Assembly (NCBI RefSeq): GCF_015523155.1
Contig: NZ_WAKW01000002.1
Location: 1 to 64,000 of the forward strand
DNA: 64,000 nt
DNA from: Methanothermococcus sp.
GTDB lineage: Archaea > AGJL01 > Methanococci > Methanococcales > Methanococcaceae
Direction: 5' to 3'
Shown here: piece by piece, positions 11,439 through 21,349 of the stretch
How positions within the stretch are numbered: position 1 is the first letter of the stretch
Layout of the letters: the number at the start of each line of letters is the position of its first letter
The notes under the pieces: model-generated
Databases searched by the model: none
The model's input: only the letters and a program-made list of their open reading frames with translations
Told to the model about the DNA's origin: nothing
Translations under genes and position numbers: made by a program

Positions 11439-12968
11439 ATGAAAACAATACTCGGAAAAATTCATTTAAAATGGTGTAAAGACTGCAATGTTCCAGTTCT
11501 TGATAAAAAATGCGGGATATGTGAAAACGATACATTTGATGTGAAATTAACCCCTCCTGCTGATGCGAGACCGGCATTTAAAGAAGATATTGTTATGATT
11601 AATAATATATTAAAAAATCAGTTTGGAGTTGAGGAAGATATTTTTAAAAATAAAATAGTTCTCATAAATAAAATTCCCGGAAATGACTATATGAAGGAGA
11701 TAATAATTGATGGAGTAGTTTTTGGGATTTTGAAGTATGATGAAGAAAGTGAAAAAAATGAAGAAAAAAACAGATGGTCAATTATACCCTCTGTTGAAGG
11801 AGCTCGGAGGATAATAAATGCAGGAGGTAATAAAAAAATAATTGTTATAAAGGAAGATGTTGTTCCATTTATCCTAAAAAAACATGCATCAGTTCTAAGA
11901 CCGGGAGTTCTATATGCATCAGAGGATATAGAAAAAAATGACGATGTAATTATTTTAGTTGGGAATGAAAATGAAGAAAGGGGTGAAGATTATGAAAAAT
12001 ATAAACATGAAAAAAATATAAATCTCAAAGATATAAATGTTTTGGGTGTTGGAAGGGCTAGAACGAACTACAACGAAATAATTAATTCAGAAAAAGGCAT
12101 GGTGGCAAAGGTCAGACATGCCGAAACACCGAAAGAGGCAAATTATTTAAAAGAAACTGGGAATTTTGAAGAATCAATAAATAAAATGATTGAAGCAAAT
12201 GAAAATGCAATAAGTAAATTTGAAAGCAATTCAGTAGGATTTATGAGAAATACAATAAAAGAAAGGACAAACAAACCGCCAGTTGTTGCATATTCGGGAG
12301 GTAAAGATAGCCTTGTAGTGCTTTTACTTGCATTGAAAGCATTTGAAAATGAAGATATAGATTTTGATGTCTTATTTACAGATACAAATTTAGAGTTTCC
12401 GGAAACTTTAAAAAACATATCTGATGTTGAAGAGAGGTATAATATAAATATAATTAAAGCAGAATCAAATGATTTTTGGGAAAAACTTGAAGAATACGGA
12501 CCTCCTGGAAGGGATTACAGATGGTGTAGTGAAGTATGTAAAATGAAGCCTCTTGAAAAAATAATAAACAATAGGTATCCAAATGGCTGTTTAACATTTG
12601 TAGGTTTAAGGAAATACGAGTCTATGAACCGTTCAAAAAAGCCTAGAATTTGGAAAAGCCCCTATATTGAAAAACAAATGCTTTCCGCTCCAATATTAAA
12701 TTGGTCTGCCATGCATGTTTGGATTTATCTATTTAAAAACAATGCACCATATAATAAGTTATATGAAAAATGTTTTGATAGGGTCGGATGCTACATGTGT
12801 CCTGCCATGGAGCTCGGAGAAATTGAATTAATTAAAAAATTATATCCTGAGCTCTGGAAAAGATGGGAAGATTTCTTAATAGATTATGCAAAAAGAAATA
12901 ATTTAGATGATGAATGGGTAAGAAGCGGTTGGAGATGGAAATACGGAAAGAAGAAGATTAAAAATTAA
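11439..12968 (+). CDS. PAPS reductase/adenine nucleotide alpha hydrolase family protein with N-terminal zinc ribbon and PUA-like domain
   Basis: N-terminal CKDCNVPVLDKKCGIC; VAYSGGKDSLVVLLLAL PP-loop; C-terminal CFDRVGCYMCP. Confidence 0.83.
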   Translation: MKTILGKIHLKWCKDCNVPVLDKKCGICENDTFDVKLTPPADARPAFKEDIVMINNILKNQFGVEEDIFKNKIVLINKIPGNDYMKEIIIDGVVFGILKYDEESEKNEEKNRWSIIPSVEGARRIINAGGNKKIIVIKEDVVPFILKKHASVLRPGVLYASEDIEKNDDVIILVGNENEERGEDYEKYKHEKNINLKDINVLGVGRARTNYNEIINSEKGMVAKVRHAETPKEANYLKETGNFEESINKMIEANENAISKFESNSVGFMRNTIKERTNKPPVVAYSGGKDSLVVLLLALKAFENEDIDFDVLFTDTNLEFPETLKNISDVEERYNINIIKAESNDFWEKLEEYGPPGRDYRWCSEVCKMKPLEKIINNRYPNGCLTFVGLRKYESMNRSKKPRIWKSPYIEKQMLSAPILNWSAMHVWIYLFKNNAPYNKLYEKCFDRVGCYMCPAMELGEIELIKKLYPELWKRWEDFLIDYAKRNNLDDEWVRSGWRWKYGKKKIKN

Positions 12969-13068
12969 ATTTAAATATAATCAAATTTAATTAAAACATT
13001 AACTAATAACATATAAATATTATCTAAAAAGATATAATTAAAATAAATTAGTCAAAGGAGTTGATAAA

Positions 13069-13350
13069 ATGCCAAAGATGGTTTTACTTCCAAAACTTAC
13101 AATGGCTCTTGGAGGATACATAAGGGAAACAGTAGCGCCTTATGGTGAGGATGAGGCAAAACCATTTCCATACAGAAATGTAATTGTGGGTAATCCAACG
13201 GATGAACCTATAAAGATAGATGTGCCTGCCTATGATGATGAATGGGTGGAGAGGCATAAGAATCTTGGTTTAATCGTTGTTCCTGTAAGTGTTGAAGACG
13301 ATTTTGTGGGAATGTATAAAATGGTTCAAGAGAGAGTAAAAAGGGCTTAA
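13069..13350 (+). CDS. Conserved hypothetical protein, 93 aa
   Basis: Intact ORF with upstream GGAG ribosome-binding site; in line with neighbours. Confidence 0.6.
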   Translation: MPKMVLLPKLTMALGGYIRETVAPYGEDEAKPFPYRNVIVGNPTDEPIKIDVPAYDDEWVERHKNLGLIVVPVSVEDDFVGMYKMVQERVKRA

Positions 13351-13397
13351 TTAATATAATAAATATATATACGACTTATAATTTTATGGTGGATTTT

Positions 13398-14078
13398 ATG
13401 ATAAAAGGAGTGTTATTTGATTTAGATGACACACTCTACGACTCTTCGAGCTTTGCAGATAGAGCTCGGAGAGAGGCAATAAAAATGATGATAGATGCAG
13501 GATTAAATGCCACAGAGGAAGAGGCATATAATATCCTTCAAAGAATAATAAAACAGAAGGGTTCAAACTATAACCGCCATTTTGATGATTTGGTAAAGGC
13601 AATTATGGGACATTACGAGCCAAAGATAATAACTATGGGGATAATTACCTACCACAATGTTAAATTTGCCCTTCTAAGACCTTATCCAGATACTATAAAG
13701 ACACTTATAGCACTAAAAAAAATGGGATTAAAATTGGGAGTAATTACCGATGGTATTACAATAAAGCAATGGGAAAAACTTATACGGCTGGGTATAGTGG
13801 ATTTTTTTGATGAAGTAGTGACATCAGAAGAATTTGGACTTGGGAAGCCTAATATAGAATTCTTCGAATACGGCATTAAAAAGATGGGCCTAAATCCAGA
13901 TGAAGCGGTATATGTTGGAGATAGAGTAGATAGGGACATAATTCCCGCCAATAAAGTTGGAATGTGTGCTATTAGAATCTTAAAAGGCAAATACAAGGAT
14001 GTAGAGGGCGGTGAATGTGCCTATGAAGTGAATAATTTGCTGGAAGTAGTAGGTATTGTAAAAAACTTAAAAGGCTAA
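13398..14078 (+). CDS. HAD superfamily hydrolase
   Basis: VLFDLDDTLYDS; VYVGDRVDRDI; ATG 13398 preceded by GGTGG. Confidence 0.88.
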   Translation: MIKGVLFDLDDTLYDSSSFADRARREAIKMMIDAGLNATEEEAYNILQRIIKQKGSNYNRHFDDLVKAIMGHYEPKIITMGIITYHNVKFALLRPYPDTIKTLIALKKMGLKLGVITDGITIKQWEKLIRLGIVDFFDEVVTSEEFGLGKPNIEFFEYGIKKMGLNPDEAVYVGDRVDRDIIPANKVGMCAIRILKGKYKDVEGGECAYEVNNLLEVVGIVKNLKG

Positions 14079-14088
14079 TCGTGGGATT

Positions 14089-14904
14089 ATGTTCAAAGAT
14101 GTATTAATTAAAATAAACAGTGCAATAGATGCCATAAGGGGATTAACTGCATTTATGACTCGAATACCTATGGGGAATTTTAAAAGTGGTTTCGAAGAGA
14201 TGTCAAAATATTTTGTGTTTATTATATTCATAGGCATGTTCATAGGATTTATTGGGTCAATTGCATCGTATCCATTTTATTATTTAGGAATTAAATCCAA
14301 CATTGTTGTAGGAGCTCTTGTATTGTTTATTATGTTATATATTCAAGGATTTCATCACGTTGATGGATTGGGGGATTATGGGGATGCCTGGATGGTGATG
14401 GGGAGTGCAAGAAAAAAGTTGGGTGTAATGAAGGATAAGTATATGGGCGTCGGTGCATTTGTGTTTATATTTTTTACAGAGCTCATCTCTGTGGCGTCAA
14501 TAGGGTATCTATATGAAATAACATATTTAGATTTTTTACTATTTGTAAAATTTATTATTTTAGTTGAAGCCTGTTCAAGATTGGGGCTTTTAGCATGTGC
14601 ATGTTGTGGAATTCCTTCAAAAGAGGGTACTGGTAAATATTTTGTTAAAAACACCGATGAGTATCAGTTATTTATAGGATATCTATTGTTGATAATACTA
14701 TCATTCATATTTAATATTCCAAAAATAGGGGTGTTATGTTCAACATTTGCAATATTTGTTGGTACCTTTATTGCATGGAATTCAAATAAAAGTTTAAACT
14801 ATGTTACTGGTGATGTTTTAGGAGCTTCTAATGAATTAACAAGGGCTTTAACTTTTATAATTCTCATATCTTTTTTATGTTCCAATCATCTTAATAGTCT
14901 ATAA
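14089..14904 (+). CDS. cobS: Adenosylcobinamide-GDP ribazoletransferase (cobalamin synthase)
   Basis: LTAFMTRIPMG; HHVDGLGDYGDAWM motif; multi-TM. Confidence 0.88.
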   Translation: MFKDVLIKINSAIDAIRGLTAFMTRIPMGNFKSGFEEMSKYFVFIIFIGMFIGFIGSIASYPFYYLGIKSNIVVGALVLFIMLYIQGFHHVDGLGDYGDAWMVMGSARKKLGVMKDKYMGVGAFVFIFFTELISVASIGYLYEITYLDFLLFVKFIILVEACSRLGLLACACCGIPSKEGTGKYFVKNTDEYQLFIGYLLLIILSFIFNIPKIGVLCSTFAIFVGTFIAWNSNKSLNYVTGDVLGASNELTRALTFIILISFLCSNHLNSL

Positions 14905-14942
14905 ATAAAAAAAATAAAAAATATATATTTTCTATTTTTTTA

Positions 14943-15818
14943 TTATTTTTTACATATAGTATATTTTGTACTAATTGGAGTATCTTTCCCTTTTATTTTT
15001 AAGCTTCCATTTTCTATTACTACAATATCCCCATCTTCAACATCCCCTTCCACCTCTATTTCGTTAAAAAGGTTTGGATTAGGGCATACCTTGTCTATTG
15101 CCACATGGTTCCCATCTAAAACAAGTTTTCCATTTTTAATAACTCCAACTTCCCCGTTATGCTCTATTTTATCTGCTATGGTCATTACTTTTTTAAAATC
15201 TACCATCTTTTGTTTTAATTCATTTCTATATTCTTTTAAATCATTTAAATCTTTTTCAATAATTTTTTCGAAATCAAAGGCTTTTATGTTGGTATGTATT
15301 ATGTCGAGCTCCTTTGATAAAGTTGGACCATCGCATTTTTTCAATATATTTTTAATACTATTCATTACATCTTCGATATTCATTCTTCCAAAATTATTCA
15401 TACACTCCTTTAATTCCCTTTGAACGATATCTTTCAAATATTTATTTCCAAAGATAATAATTCCACTTTTGTTGTTGATGCTTTTATTTATAATTTTATC
15501 GTTTAGTATTTCTATAATTGCATAAGTTCCATTAGTTAAATACATCCTTCTTCTTTTAGAATCTGCTCCTAAGGATTTTACTTCACCAACAAGGACATCT
15601 CCTATTTTTCTTACTTTTGTTTGTTTATCTTCTATAAACACTTTAACACCTAATTCCTCAGCTCTATTTTTTAACTCTTCTTCATTTCTAATTTTTCCAG
15701 AATATAGGTCTTTTTCGAGTTCAGCTCTTTTTTTAGGATTTCCCCTAAATATTATATTTCTTCTATCCCCTGCAATTATTGCCCCATTATTTCCACAATA
15801 TCCTATTACAATACTCAT
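14943..15818 (-). CDS. DUF2121-like protein, proteasome-like Ntn-hydrolase-type N-terminus
   Basis: N-terminal MSIVIGYCGNNGAIIAGDRRNI. Confidence 0.6.
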   Translation of the reverse strand: MSIVIGYCGNNGAIIAGDRRNIIFRGNPKKRAELEKDLYSGKIRNEEELKNRAEELGVKVFIEDKQTKVRKIGDVLVGEVKSLGADSKRRRMYLTNGTYAIIEILNDKIINKSINNKSGIIIFGNKYLKDIVQRELKECMNNFGRMNIEDVMNSIKNILKKCDGPTLSKELDIIHTNIKAFDFEKIIEKDLNDLKEYRNELKQKMVDFKKVMTIADKIEHNGEVGVIKNGKLVLDGNHVAIDKVCPNPNLFNEIEVEGDVEDGDIVVIENGSLKIKGKDTPISTKYTICKK

Positions 15819-16044
15819 GAAATCACCTTAAATTTTATTAAAATTAATTTTAATATTTATAAATTATATCTTAATATTAAATTATAATTAATAATATATA
15901 TAGATTTTTGTTAAACTGTTGTATTATACAATATTTAAATACTTATAAAAAGATATTATTAAATATTAAAAATATAGAAATAATAAAACAATAGATGATT
16001 AAAAAATAAAAAAATATAATATATAAAAAATTGGGGTAGATAAT

Positions 16045-16470
16045 ATGGTAGATATGGATAGAATAAGCATATCTTTGCCTACTAAATTGTTGGGAGAATT
16101 TGATGAAATAATTGCTGATAGAGGATATGCAAGCAGAAGTGAAGCAATCAGGGATGCTATAAGGGATTATATTATAAAACACAAATGGATACATAGTTTA
16201 GAAGGAGAAAGAGCTGGGACTATTACTATAATTTATGACCACCATGTATCTGATTTAATGGAAAAATTAACTGAAATACAACATGCCTATACTGATTTAA
16301 TAGTAGCTACTCTTCATATGCATTTAGACCACGACCACTGTATGGAGGTAATTCTTGTTAAAGGGGATGCTAAGAAAATAAGGGACTTAACCGATAAATT
16401 AACTTCTCAAAAAGGTGTAAAACAGGTTAAATTAACTGTCATGGTTCCAGGGGGAAATATTCCAGAATAA
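16045..16470 (+). CDS. nikR: Nickel-responsive regulator NikR (RHH + ACT-like)
   Basis: RISISLPTKLLGEFDEIIADRGYASRSEAIRDAIRDYI; Ni-site HMHLDHDHCMEV. Confidence 0.95.
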   Translation: MVDMDRISISLPTKLLGEFDEIIADRGYASRSEAIRDAIRDYIIKHKWIHSLEGERAGTITIIYDHHVSDLMEKLTEIQHAYTDLIVATLHMHLDHDHCMEVILVKGDAKKIRDLTDKLTSQKGVKQVKLTVMVPGGNIPE

Positions 16471-16475
16471 GGAAA

Positions 16476-17309
16476 TTAAAAACACTCGATAATTTTAAAT
16501 CCTCTGTTTTCTATTTCTTTTTTCTTTTTATTAACAACACGATTAATTAGTTTTTCATGTTCTTTATTTGACGCTATGAAATTTAAAGTATGTTTTGTTT
16601 TTTCATAAAAATAAGGTTTTTTAACAATATAATTCTTTTTTATGTATTTAGCAAAACTTTCATTTAAAAATAGACTATATCCATCTTCAATTAAATCAAT
16701 AGCATAAAATGGGTTTTTAACGACTTTTGTTATTTTGAAATCGATATTTTGATTTTTCAATATATTCCAAACAATCCTCTGGGGGGAATATCTTATTCCT
16801 ATGAGATTTTTTACATTAAAATTTTCTTTATATACTATAATAAAATGGTCATAGGCTATTGGTATGGGCTCTCCAAGCCTGAAACTCCAATAGGGGTCAT
16901 CTATGCCAACAATGCTCGTTAAATCCATCTCATGAAGTTTTAGAATATTATCAAATGATGATATTAATATGTCATCAAATAGTATTTTTCCCAATTCTCC
17001 ACTTATAAATCCACAGGCAATAAATGGATGTTTAGATACTCTTTTTTGCACCGATTCGTAATATTTAACTATATTTTGGGCAGGTTCTGTTAAGATTGTG
17101 CCAGATGTTGAAGAATAAATAAGTTTTACACCAAGTTTTTTTTCAAGCCTCTTTATTTGGATATTTATAGAAGATGGAGGAATATTCAATATTTTTGCAA
17201 CCTTATTTTGAGATTTTTTTTCAGAAATTAGTTTAAGTATTTTTATTTGATTTTCAGTTATGGATTTGCCATCATATTTTATATTAAGTGTTGTAGTTAG
17301 GTTTGTCAT
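16476..17309 (-). CDS. LysR/ModE-like HTH regulator with C-terminal ligand-binding-like domain
   Basis: KSQNKVAKILNIPPSSINIQIKRLEKKLGVKLIYSSTSGTILT HTH; C-terminal solute-binding-like region. Confidence 0.7.
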   Translation of the reverse strand: MTNLTTTLNIKYDGKSITENQIKILKLISEKKSQNKVAKILNIPPSSINIQIKRLEKKLGVKLIYSSTSGTILTEPAQNIVKYYESVQKRVSKHPFIACGFISGELGKILFDDILISSFDNILKLHEMDLTSIVGIDDPYWSFRLGEPIPIAYDHFIIVYKENFNVKNLIGIRYSPQRIVWNILKNQNIDFKITKVVKNPFYAIDLIEDGYSLFLNESFAKYIKKNYIVKKPYFYEKTKHTLNFIASNKEHEKLINRVVNKKKKEIENRGFKIIECF

Positions 17310-17492
17310 ATTACTACCTTATTTAATACCATTAATTTTTAAAATTTTTAAAAATTTTATATACTATTAGGTATTTTTTATTATTTAGTTTAAACTAAAA
17401 GGAATTATTTTTATTATTTAAATATTCTATTTAAATTTATAGATTAATATATATAATATCATAATAGGTAATCTTATATATCAGGTGGTTTA

Positions 17493-18557
17493 ATGAATAA
17501 CAATAGTATAGAATTTCGGAAACTTGAACACCTTTTGGTGTGCAATTACTGTGATGTTGAATATAAAAAAGGAACACTTCTTGATGATGTTGAATTAATT
17601 CACAGAGGAACATCAAACTGTGATTTAAACGACATTGATACATCAATTGAACTTTTTGGGAAAAAATTAGATGCTCCATTGATTGTAGCTGCAATAACTG
17701 GTGGTCATTCCAAGGCAAAGGAAATTAACAAAAATATAGCAGAGGCAGTGGAAGAACTTAACTTAGGGATGGGCGTAGGCTCTCAAAGAGCAGGATTATT
17801 AAACAGTAGTTTGATAGATACATATTCAGTTGTGAGGGATTATACCTCATCCTTAGTTATTGGCAATCTTGGAGCAGTTAATTTTATAGAGGATAATTGG
17901 GACGAAGAAATAATTGATAAATCAGTGAATATGATAGATGCCGATGCCATGGCAATCCATTTTAACCCACTTCAAGAGGCAATCCAGCCAGAAGGGGATG
18001 TTAATTTTAAGGGAATAGATATATTAAAGAATATTATGTCAAATTATAAGGCAGAATATAAAAATATCCCATTTATAGCAAAGCAGGTTGGAGAAGGATT
18101 CTCAAAAGAAGATGCAGTGATTTTAAAGAATCTTGGGTTTGATGCAATCGATGTGGGAGGAAGTGGAGGCACATCGTGGGCATCTGTTGAATATTATAGA
18201 ATAAAAGATGAGAATTTTAAAAATTTCTCAGAACAATTTTTAGAGTGGGGGATTCCAACGGCGGCATCTATATTGGAGGTTAGAAGTGTTTTTGATGGCA
18301 CAGTAATTGGCACGGGAGGTATAAGGTCTGGAATAGATATTGCAAAATCGTTAGTGATAGGTGCCGATTGTTGCGGTTTGGCACTGCCTATATTAAGGGC
18401 AGCATTAAGGAGTTCCGATGAAGTGATAAAGGTTCTTGAAAAAATGATAAAAGAATTGAAAACTGTCATGTTTTTGATGGGCTGCGATAATATAGGTGAT
18501 TTAAAAAAATCTCGGTATATTATAAAAAATGAGTTAAAAGAATGGATTAGTAAGTGA
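17493..18557 (+). CDS. fni: Isopentenyl-diphosphate delta-isomerase type 2
   Basis: FRKLEHLLVC...; MGVGSQRAGL; DVGGSGGTSWASVE. Confidence 0.95.
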   Translation: MNNNSIEFRKLEHLLVCNYCDVEYKKGTLLDDVELIHRGTSNCDLNDIDTSIELFGKKLDAPLIVAAITGGHSKAKEINKNIAEAVEELNLGMGVGSQRAGLLNSSLIDTYSVVRDYTSSLVIGNLGAVNFIEDNWDEEIIDKSVNMIDADAMAIHFNPLQEAIQPEGDVNFKGIDILKNIMSNYKAEYKNIPFIAKQVGEGFSKEDAVILKNLGFDAIDVGGSGGTSWASVEYYRIKDENFKNFSEQFLEWGIPTAASILEVRSVFDGTVIGTGGIRSGIDIAKSLVIGADCCGLALPILRAALRSSDEVIKVLEKMIKELKTVMFLMGCDNIGDLKKSRYIIKNELKEWISK

Positions 18558-18714
18558 TAATTATATCTTTATTATCGTTTATCATTTTATTTATTATTTG
18601 CAATTTTATTAGATTATTATATTTACATTTATTATTTATTGTCATTGGCATTTATTATTATTCATCATTTTAAGTGAAAAATAAAAAACAAAAAAAGTAA
18701 AAGGAAGTGATATT

Positions 18715-20061
18715 TTGCAGTTAGAAGTAGTAGCTATTGGAGGATACGAAGAAGTTGGAAGAAACATGACCGCTGTTAATGTAGATGGAGAAATAATAAT
18801 ATTTGATATGGGATTGAGACTTGACAGGGTCATGATACATGAAGACAGCGATGTTTCAAAAATGCACAGCTTGAATTTAATTGAAATGGGCGTAATTCCA
18901 GATGATACCGTAATGAAGAATATAGAAGGGGAAGTTAAAGCAATCGTGGTTTCTCATGGACACCTTGACCACATAGGAGCCATTACAAAGCTTGCTCATA
19001 GATATAATGCTCCTATTATCGGAACACCATATACATTAGAACTCGTAAAAAGAGAGATATTGAGTGAAAAAAAATTCGATGTAAGAAATCCACTGATAAC
19101 ATTAAATGCAAAAGAAACAATGGATTTAACTCCAAATCTATCATTGGAATTTATAAAAATAACACACAGTATTCCAGATGCTGTTCTTCCAGTTCTTCAT
19201 ACGCCATATGGTGCAATAGTTTATGGAAATGATTTTAAATTTGATAACATACCCATTGTGGGTGAGAAACCAGATTACAGGGCAATAAAAAAAGTTGGAA
19301 AGAAAGGCGTAATCTGTATGATTTCCGAAAGCACCAGGGTAGATTTTGAAGGAAAAACTCCATCAGAGGGTGTGGCGGCAAATTTTTTGAAAAATGATTT
19401 GTTGGGAACCGATAATGAAAATAACGGTGTTGTAGTTACGACTTTCTCATCCCATATTGCAAGGATAAAATCTATTACAGATATTGCCGAGAGAATGGGC
19501 AGAATACCCGTATTGATAGGAAGGTCTATGGCTAAATATTGTGGAATAGCAGAGGATATAGGTCTTGTAGAATTCCCGAAGAATACAAAAATAGCAGGAG
19601 ACCCATCGTCTGTTGATAGGATACTCCATCAAATAATGAAAGAAGGGAAGGAAAATTACATGCTTGTGGTTACCGGACACCAAGGGGAAGAGGGAGCAGT
19701 TTTATCAAGAATGGCAACAAATAAAACTCCTTTTAGATTTGAAAGGCATGACCAGGTGGTATTTTCAGCAGATGTAATACCAAACCCAATGAATGCGGCA
19801 CAGAGGTATATGTTAGAGGCTCGTTTGAGATTGATGGGTGTAAGGTTGTTCAAAGGAGCTCATGTTTCAGGGCACGCTGCTAAGGAAGACCACAGAGACA
19901 TGATAAGATGGTTAAATCCTGAACATTTAATACCTTCTCATGGAGATTTCAATCTCACGGCAACCTATGCAAAGCTTGCAGAGGAAGAAGGATACAGGCT
20001 TGGAGAGGATGTGCATCTTCTAAGAAATGGGCAGAGTTTGAAATTTGAAAGAATTATTTAA
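18715..20061 (+). CDS. rnj: Archaeal ribonuclease J (beta-CASP metallo-beta-lactamase), TTG start
   Basis: VVSHGHLDHIGAI; beta-CASP region; GAAGTGAT upstream of TTG. Confidence 0.92.
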   Translation: MQLEVVAIGGYEEVGRNMTAVNVDGEIIIFDMGLRLDRVMIHEDSDVSKMHSLNLIEMGVIPDDTVMKNIEGEVKAIVVSHGHLDHIGAITKLAHRYNAPIIGTPYTLELVKREILSEKKFDVRNPLITLNAKETMDLTPNLSLEFIKITHSIPDAVLPVLHTPYGAIVYGNDFKFDNIPIVGEKPDYRAIKKVGKKGVICMISESTRVDFEGKTPSEGVAANFLKNDLLGTDNENNGVVVTTFSSHIARIKSITDIAERMGRIPVLIGRSMAKYCGIAEDIGLVEFPKNTKIAGDPSSVDRILHQIMKEGKENYMLVVTGHQGEEGAVLSRMATNKTPFRFERHDQVVFSADVIPNPMNAAQRYMLEARLRLMGVRLFKGAHVSGHAAKEDHRDMIRWLNPEHLIPSHGDFNLTATYAKLAEEEGYRLGEDVHLLRNGQSLKFERII

Positions 20062-20195
20062 AATATAAATTAAATAAAAATCATAATAAAAACAAAAAAC
20101 TTAAAAAGAAGAACATTAATTATTAACTATAATCATTATAATTTATTATTTAAATTATTATAATTTTATTATACTTTACTTCTTTTGGTGGAATC

Positions 20196-21155
20196 ATGGA
20201 AATATTCGATAAAGATTTACTGTCAAAAATAGAGGAAGAATTAAAAAAACATGTTGAAAAAGAGGATATACTATATGATGCCTCGAAACATCTTTTACTT
20301 GCTGGCGGTAAAAGAATAAGACCCTATTTAGCAACTTTAACATACATGTTGAAAAAAGACAATCTTGATGAGATATTACCTCCTGCTGCTGCCGTAGAAT
20401 TAATTCATAATTATACCCTTATCCATGATGACATAATGGATAACGACGATGAGAGAAGGGGAAAACCAACTGTGCATGTTGAATATGGAGAACCAATAGC
20501 TATTCTTGCTGGTGATTTACTCTATGCAAAAGCCTTTGAAGCAATATCAAATATTGAAGACCCAAAAAAAGCCCATGAGGTTTTAAAGGTACTGTCAAAA
20601 TCCTGCGTAGAGGTATGTGAAGGTCAGGCAATGGATATGGAATTTGAGGATAGGGATGATATAAGTTTAGATGACTACTTTGAAATGATTTCAAAGAAAA
20701 CTGGGGCTTTAATCGTGGCACCTGTTGAAATTGGTGCAATAATGGCAGAATGCACAGAAGAGGAAAAAAATGCCTTGTGTGAATATGCTAAAAGAATAGG
20801 TATGACATTCCAAATACAGGATGATATTTTAGATTTAGTAGGGGATAATAAAAAGATAGGAAAGCCTGTGGGAAGCGATATAAAAGAGGGTAAAAAAACT
20901 GTTATCATAATACATGCTCTTAAAAATCTCCCAAGTGAGAAAAAGGAAAAACTATTAAAAGTTCTTGGAAATAGCAATGCCACAGATGAAGAGATTAAAG
21001 AGGCAATAGAGATATTGAGTGATTCCATAGATTATGCAAAAAATATTATGAAGAATGCCACAGAAGAGGCTAAGGCTTATTTAAAAATATTTGATGCCGA
21101 AAAAAGAAAAAGATTGGAAGCCATTGCTGATTTTATAATGGATAGGATTTATTAA
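20196..21155 (+). CDS. idsA: Short-chain isoprenyl (geranylgeranyl) diphosphate synthase
   Basis: GGKRIRPYL; DDIMDNDD; DDILD second Asp-rich motif. Confidence 0.95.
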   Translation: MEIFDKDLLSKIEEELKKHVEKEDILYDASKHLLLAGGKRIRPYLATLTYMLKKDNLDEILPPAAAVELIHNYTLIHDDIMDNDDERRGKPTVHVEYGEPIAILAGDLLYAKAFEAISNIEDPKKAHEVLKVLSKSCVEVCEGQAMDMEFEDRDDISLDDYFEMISKKTGALIVAPVEIGAIMAECTEEEKNALCEYAKRIGMTFQIQDDILDLVGDNKKIGKPVGSDIKEGKKTVIIIHALKNLPSEKKEKLLKVLGNSNATDEEIKEAIEILSDSIDYAKNIMKNATEEAKAYLKIFDAEKRKRLEAIADFIMDRIY

Positions 21156-21206
21156 GTTTTTTATGGCCTTTCACTGGTTTTATATTGCATTTTTTATTTT
21201 TTTAGT

Positions 21207-21320
21207 GGTTATTATATATGTCATTCTCCCAATACAAAGCATATAACAATATTGCTATGGGGTGTATTATATGCTCGGCACATATTCCAATGGCTTCTTC
21301 CCCCTTGTGGCAAAAATGGA
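21207..21320 (-). pseudogene. Internally deleted relic copy of comD (sulfopyruvate decarboxylase alpha)
   Basis: 21207-21261 aligns with 22711-22765 (3' end of comD) and 21274-21318 with 23050-23094 (internal comD), same orientation, few mismatches. Confidence 0.85.
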
Positions 21321-21349
21321 GATACTGTAAGACTGTTAATAATGCCATT

